Source: Streptosporangiaceae bacterium
Lineage (GTDB): Bacteria; Actinomycetota; Actinomycetes; Streptosporangiales; Streptosporangiaceae
Assembly (NCBI GenBank): GCA_025934635.1
Contig: JAICWX010000368.1
Span: 1 to 8,146, forward strand
Length of the DNA: 8,146 nucleotides
Direction: 5' to 3'
Shown: one piece after another, positions 6,624 to 8,146 of the stretch
Layout: each line of letters opens with the position of its first letter
Numbering within the stretch: the stretch's first letter is position 1
Program-made: the position numbers and the translations under genes
Notes under the pieces: model-generated
Told to the model about the DNA's origin: nothing
Databases searched by the model: none
The model's input: only the letters and a program-made list of their open reading frames with translations

Positions 6624-6962
6624 ATGACCGATCTCGTCATGCCGGTCATCATCGTGCTGCCCCCCGAGATCGACACCACCAACGCCAGCGACGTCCTGGA
6701 CCTGATCACCGCCGCGTGCGCGCCCGGCGTCCCCGTCATCATCGCCGACCTGACCGGCACCAGCTTCTGCGACTCCGCCGGCCTGCAGCACCTGATCAAG
6801 GCCAGCCACAAGGCCGCCGCCAGCGGCACCGAACTGCGGCTGGCCATCGCCCCGGGCGGACAAGTCAGCCGGATCATCGAACTGACCGGCATCAGCCAGC
6901 GCCTGCCCGTCTACCCCTCAATTCACCTCGCCGCCGGCAGCGGCGGCCAGGTGGCCGGCTAA
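6624..6962 (+). CDS. STAS-domain anti-sigma-factor antagonist (112 aa)
   Basis: This single STAS-domain protein is of the SpoIIAA/RsbV type. In partner-switch systems it binds an anti-sigma kinase, frees the sigma factor, and is controlled by phosphorylation of one serine. Visible signs: LPPEIDTTNASDVLDLITAA at 12-31, VPVIIADLTGTSFCDSAGLQ (36-55) with the canonical DSAGL phosphosite (Ser51), LIKASHKAAASGTELRLAIA, and the final LTGISQRLPVYPSIHLAA typical of the C-terminal helix. The length is normal. ATG 6624 is the start, with AGGAGG 12 nt upstream (rather long spacing); ATG 6639 is an alternative but would trim the first strand. No kinase or sigma gene adjoins it. A SpoIIE-type phosphatase of the kind that would act on it exists in this window only as a remnant. 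Confidence 0.88.
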   Translation: MTDLVMPVIIVLPPEIDTTNASDVLDLITAACAPGVPVIIADLTGTSFCDSAGLQHLIKASHKAAASGTELRLAIAPGGQVSRIIELTGISQRLPVYPSIHLAAGSGGQVAG

Positions 6963-7453
6963 ATCTGCTCCTGCTCAGCTAGTACCTGCCTGCGGCCACC
7001 CGCCCGGCACAGCCGTGGCACGGACGGCCTGAGTTCGTGGCGCGGGTGCAGCGGCCAGCAAAGTGCCGGGGAACCGCAGCAGGTCCCAGTGGACCGGCCC
7101 CGGCCTAGGACAGCAGGGCCAGCTTTGGCCGGCAAGTCCGAGCGGGCATCGCGGGGATGGCTCGATCCCGGCATTAGGGTCCGGGAGGCCGGTGCTCGGC
7201 CGCAGGCGACCCCGCCGTGGCCGGGAGGCTTCCCGGACCCCGGCAGCTTCATCTGGACGGCCAGGGCCGCGCAGCCGCACCCGTATACCCTGTCGGCGAC
7301 GCCTGAATACAGCCGCCGCCGATAGGGATGAAGGGCGTGTTCGGCCAGGCGGCTTACCAGTGCTGCAATGTGATTCACGGGGCCAGTTAGGCGCGGACGG
7401 CCCGGAGCGCCCCGGGCCAGCATGGCGGCGGGAGCGGCCCGGCGCCACAGCCC
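6963..7453. other. No confident gene downstream of STAS
   Basis: About 490 bp without a supportable gene. A minus-strand reading from GTG 7378 (VNHIAALVSRLAEHALHPYR, then RRLYSGVADRVYGCGCAALA) loosely resembles the N-terminus of a class I methyltransferase but soon loses coherence. There is also a perfect hairpin CCGGGA-GGCT-TCCCGG at 7221-7236 without a T-run. Confidence 0.5.
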
Positions 7454-7905
7454 CCTGCGGGTGCTGCCATCTTCCGGCGTAACCGCCCGGCGCGCTCCGG
7501 CCTGCTGCCGCACTCACCACGGGCCGCCCCTGATGCGTCAGCCGCCCGGCTCAGCGCCGCAGCGTACCCGGCAGGCCCTTGCCGTCACCGTATTCGCGGA
7601 CTCGCGGCATCGCGTCGTCCTTCTCCCGGTGACCGGCGGACAGCTCAGCTCAGCCCGCAAGCACGCTGACCACGACCAGCTCGCGCAGCGCCCCTACGCC
7701 AGCTCACCACCAGCACGCGGGGCCGCTCGCAGCGGCTACTCGGGCAGAGCCGAAATGCGCCGCCTGCATTACCGCCGGGGCCTGGCCGCCCGCCACGCGC
7801 AGCCTCGCTTTATCGTAAAGACGCTCCGCTCGCCGGCTACCGGGCTGCTTCGGTGTCCTGGGACAATAGGAAGCGGCTCGGCCGGGGCCGATCCCGGGAG
7901 AGTCC
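7454..7905. repeat. Second copy of the P2 flanks (block 1 + block 2 joined, copy B)
   Basis: 7454-7512 matches 5422-5480 and 7513-7905 matches 6104-6582, with scattered substitutions and indels. The two blocks abut at GCCGCA|CTCACC, so the 623 bp between them in copy A (5481-6103, holding P2) is missing here. Inside block 2, most of chaB is missing as well. The element beyond (7857-7905) matches the STAS upstream element, but no STAS gene follows. Confidence 0.75.
7551..7610 (-). pseudogene. chaB copy 3, 19-codon stump
   Basis: The ATG at 7610 with GAAGGA upstream encodes MPRVREYGDGKGLPGTLRR and then a stop. The start, LP-x-TLRR and the DNA after the stop (GAGCCG..GGCTGACGCATCAGGGGC) all match chaB copy 2 and its 3' flank. 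About 140 bp encoding the ChaB core are missing, with the breakpoints sharing GGCG. It probably has no function, though the start region is intact. Confidence 0.75.
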
Positions 7906-8146
7906 TAATGAGTCTTAGGGAGCCGGCCGTCTGGCAGACTCCGGGTGTGGTGGCCGCTGGCAGGTGAGCACTTCTGCGTCCCGGGTTTCGAGCCCTGACG
8001 AAAGATCGTGCCCCTGCCGGTGACCGGGAGGATTGATCGCTGCTGACCGGTAAACACAACCTTTGGCGGCCAGGCGGCAGTAAGCCCTGGCCGTGCGACG
8101 GCGAGAGCCTTCGGGCTGAGGGTGGCCGGGCTAGGCGGCGTCCTCG
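7906..8146. other. Right edge, no gene recognised
   Basis: No coherent reading frame is seen on either strand. An inverted repeat with 8-bp arms, CGGCCAGG at 8067-8074 and CCTGGCCG at 8086-8093, has an 11-nt loop and could be a terminator-like or structural hairpin. No T-run follows. Confidence 0.5.

Noticed and set aside
7285..7310. GTAT-N16-GGGTAT on the minus strand as a stress promoter
   Set aside because: It has no supportable gene downstream and lies in a possible gene fragment. It is probably chance.
6959..7520. Two long overlapping minus-strand open frames (over 180 codons)
   Set aside because: They are Arg/Pro/Gly/Ala-rich, have no recognisable domain or good ribosome binding site, and part of the DNA is repeat flank. 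GC-rich DNA gives such frames by chance.
7980..7996. GGGTTTCGAGCCC resembling a tRNA T-arm
   Set aside because: Stem pairing does not hold with a 7-nt loop and no acceptor, D or anticodon arms could be found around it.
1..8146. CRISPR array, tRNA/rRNA genes, transposase genes
   Set aside because: None was seen on either strand. The only periodic repeat is the four-unit 13-bp array, far too short for CRISPR.

Overview
The window is GC-rich DNA (with G/C-heavy third codon positions) from an actinomycete (Actinomycetota). The clearest taxonomic markers are a cytochrome b remnant of the actinobacterial QcrB type (PDWY motif, HTQWPGKK loop), a DUF4235–YihY/BrkB gene pair, a TetR regulator with long flexible linkers, and a STAS-type anti-sigma-factor antagonist. 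It looks like a small-gene accessory region in which a few intact genes sit among broken and duplicated ones.

Layout: 1-480 is a gene-poor leader with a possible stress-sigma promoter. 481-801 (+) is an unknown 106-residue protein, here called P1. On the minus strand, 993-2369 is a 5'-truncated, frameshifted qcrB, preceded in transcription order by a broken SpoIIE-type phosphatase (2407-2792) and an intact ChaB-family gene (2970-3263). The chaB upstream region carries an AT-rich array of four GTAAG units at an exact 13-bp period, overlapping a possible stress promoter. A minus-strand series follows in transcription order: DUF4235 (5348-5058), a multiply frameshifted YihY/BrkB remnant (5055-4537) and an intact TetR regulator (4487-3618). 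At 5685-6010 (+) lies P2, a frameshifted paralogue of P1. It is convergent with a second, broken chaB (6129-6330, -). An intact STAS protein lies at 6624-6962 (+). Downstream, 7454-7905 is a diverged second copy of the DNA flanking P2. It lacks the P2 cassette and retains only a 19-codon stump of chaB.

Functional reading: STAS antagonists and SpoIIE phosphatases are the classic partners of anti-sigma kinases in SigB/SigF-like stress switches. A ChaB-family gene and GGGTA-type promoter motifs fit a stress regulon, but no sigma factor or kinase gene is visible here. That link is inference. No tRNA, rRNA, CRISPR array or transposase gene was recognised.

The broken genes contain both apparent insertions and deletions plus one nonsense codon, while five other genes are uninterrupted. 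This points to true decay more than to uniformly poor sequence, though raw-read checking would be needed to settle it. The most unusual structures are the P cassette (present and absent in two copies of the same flanks), the three stages of chaB decay, and the 13-bp GTAAG array.
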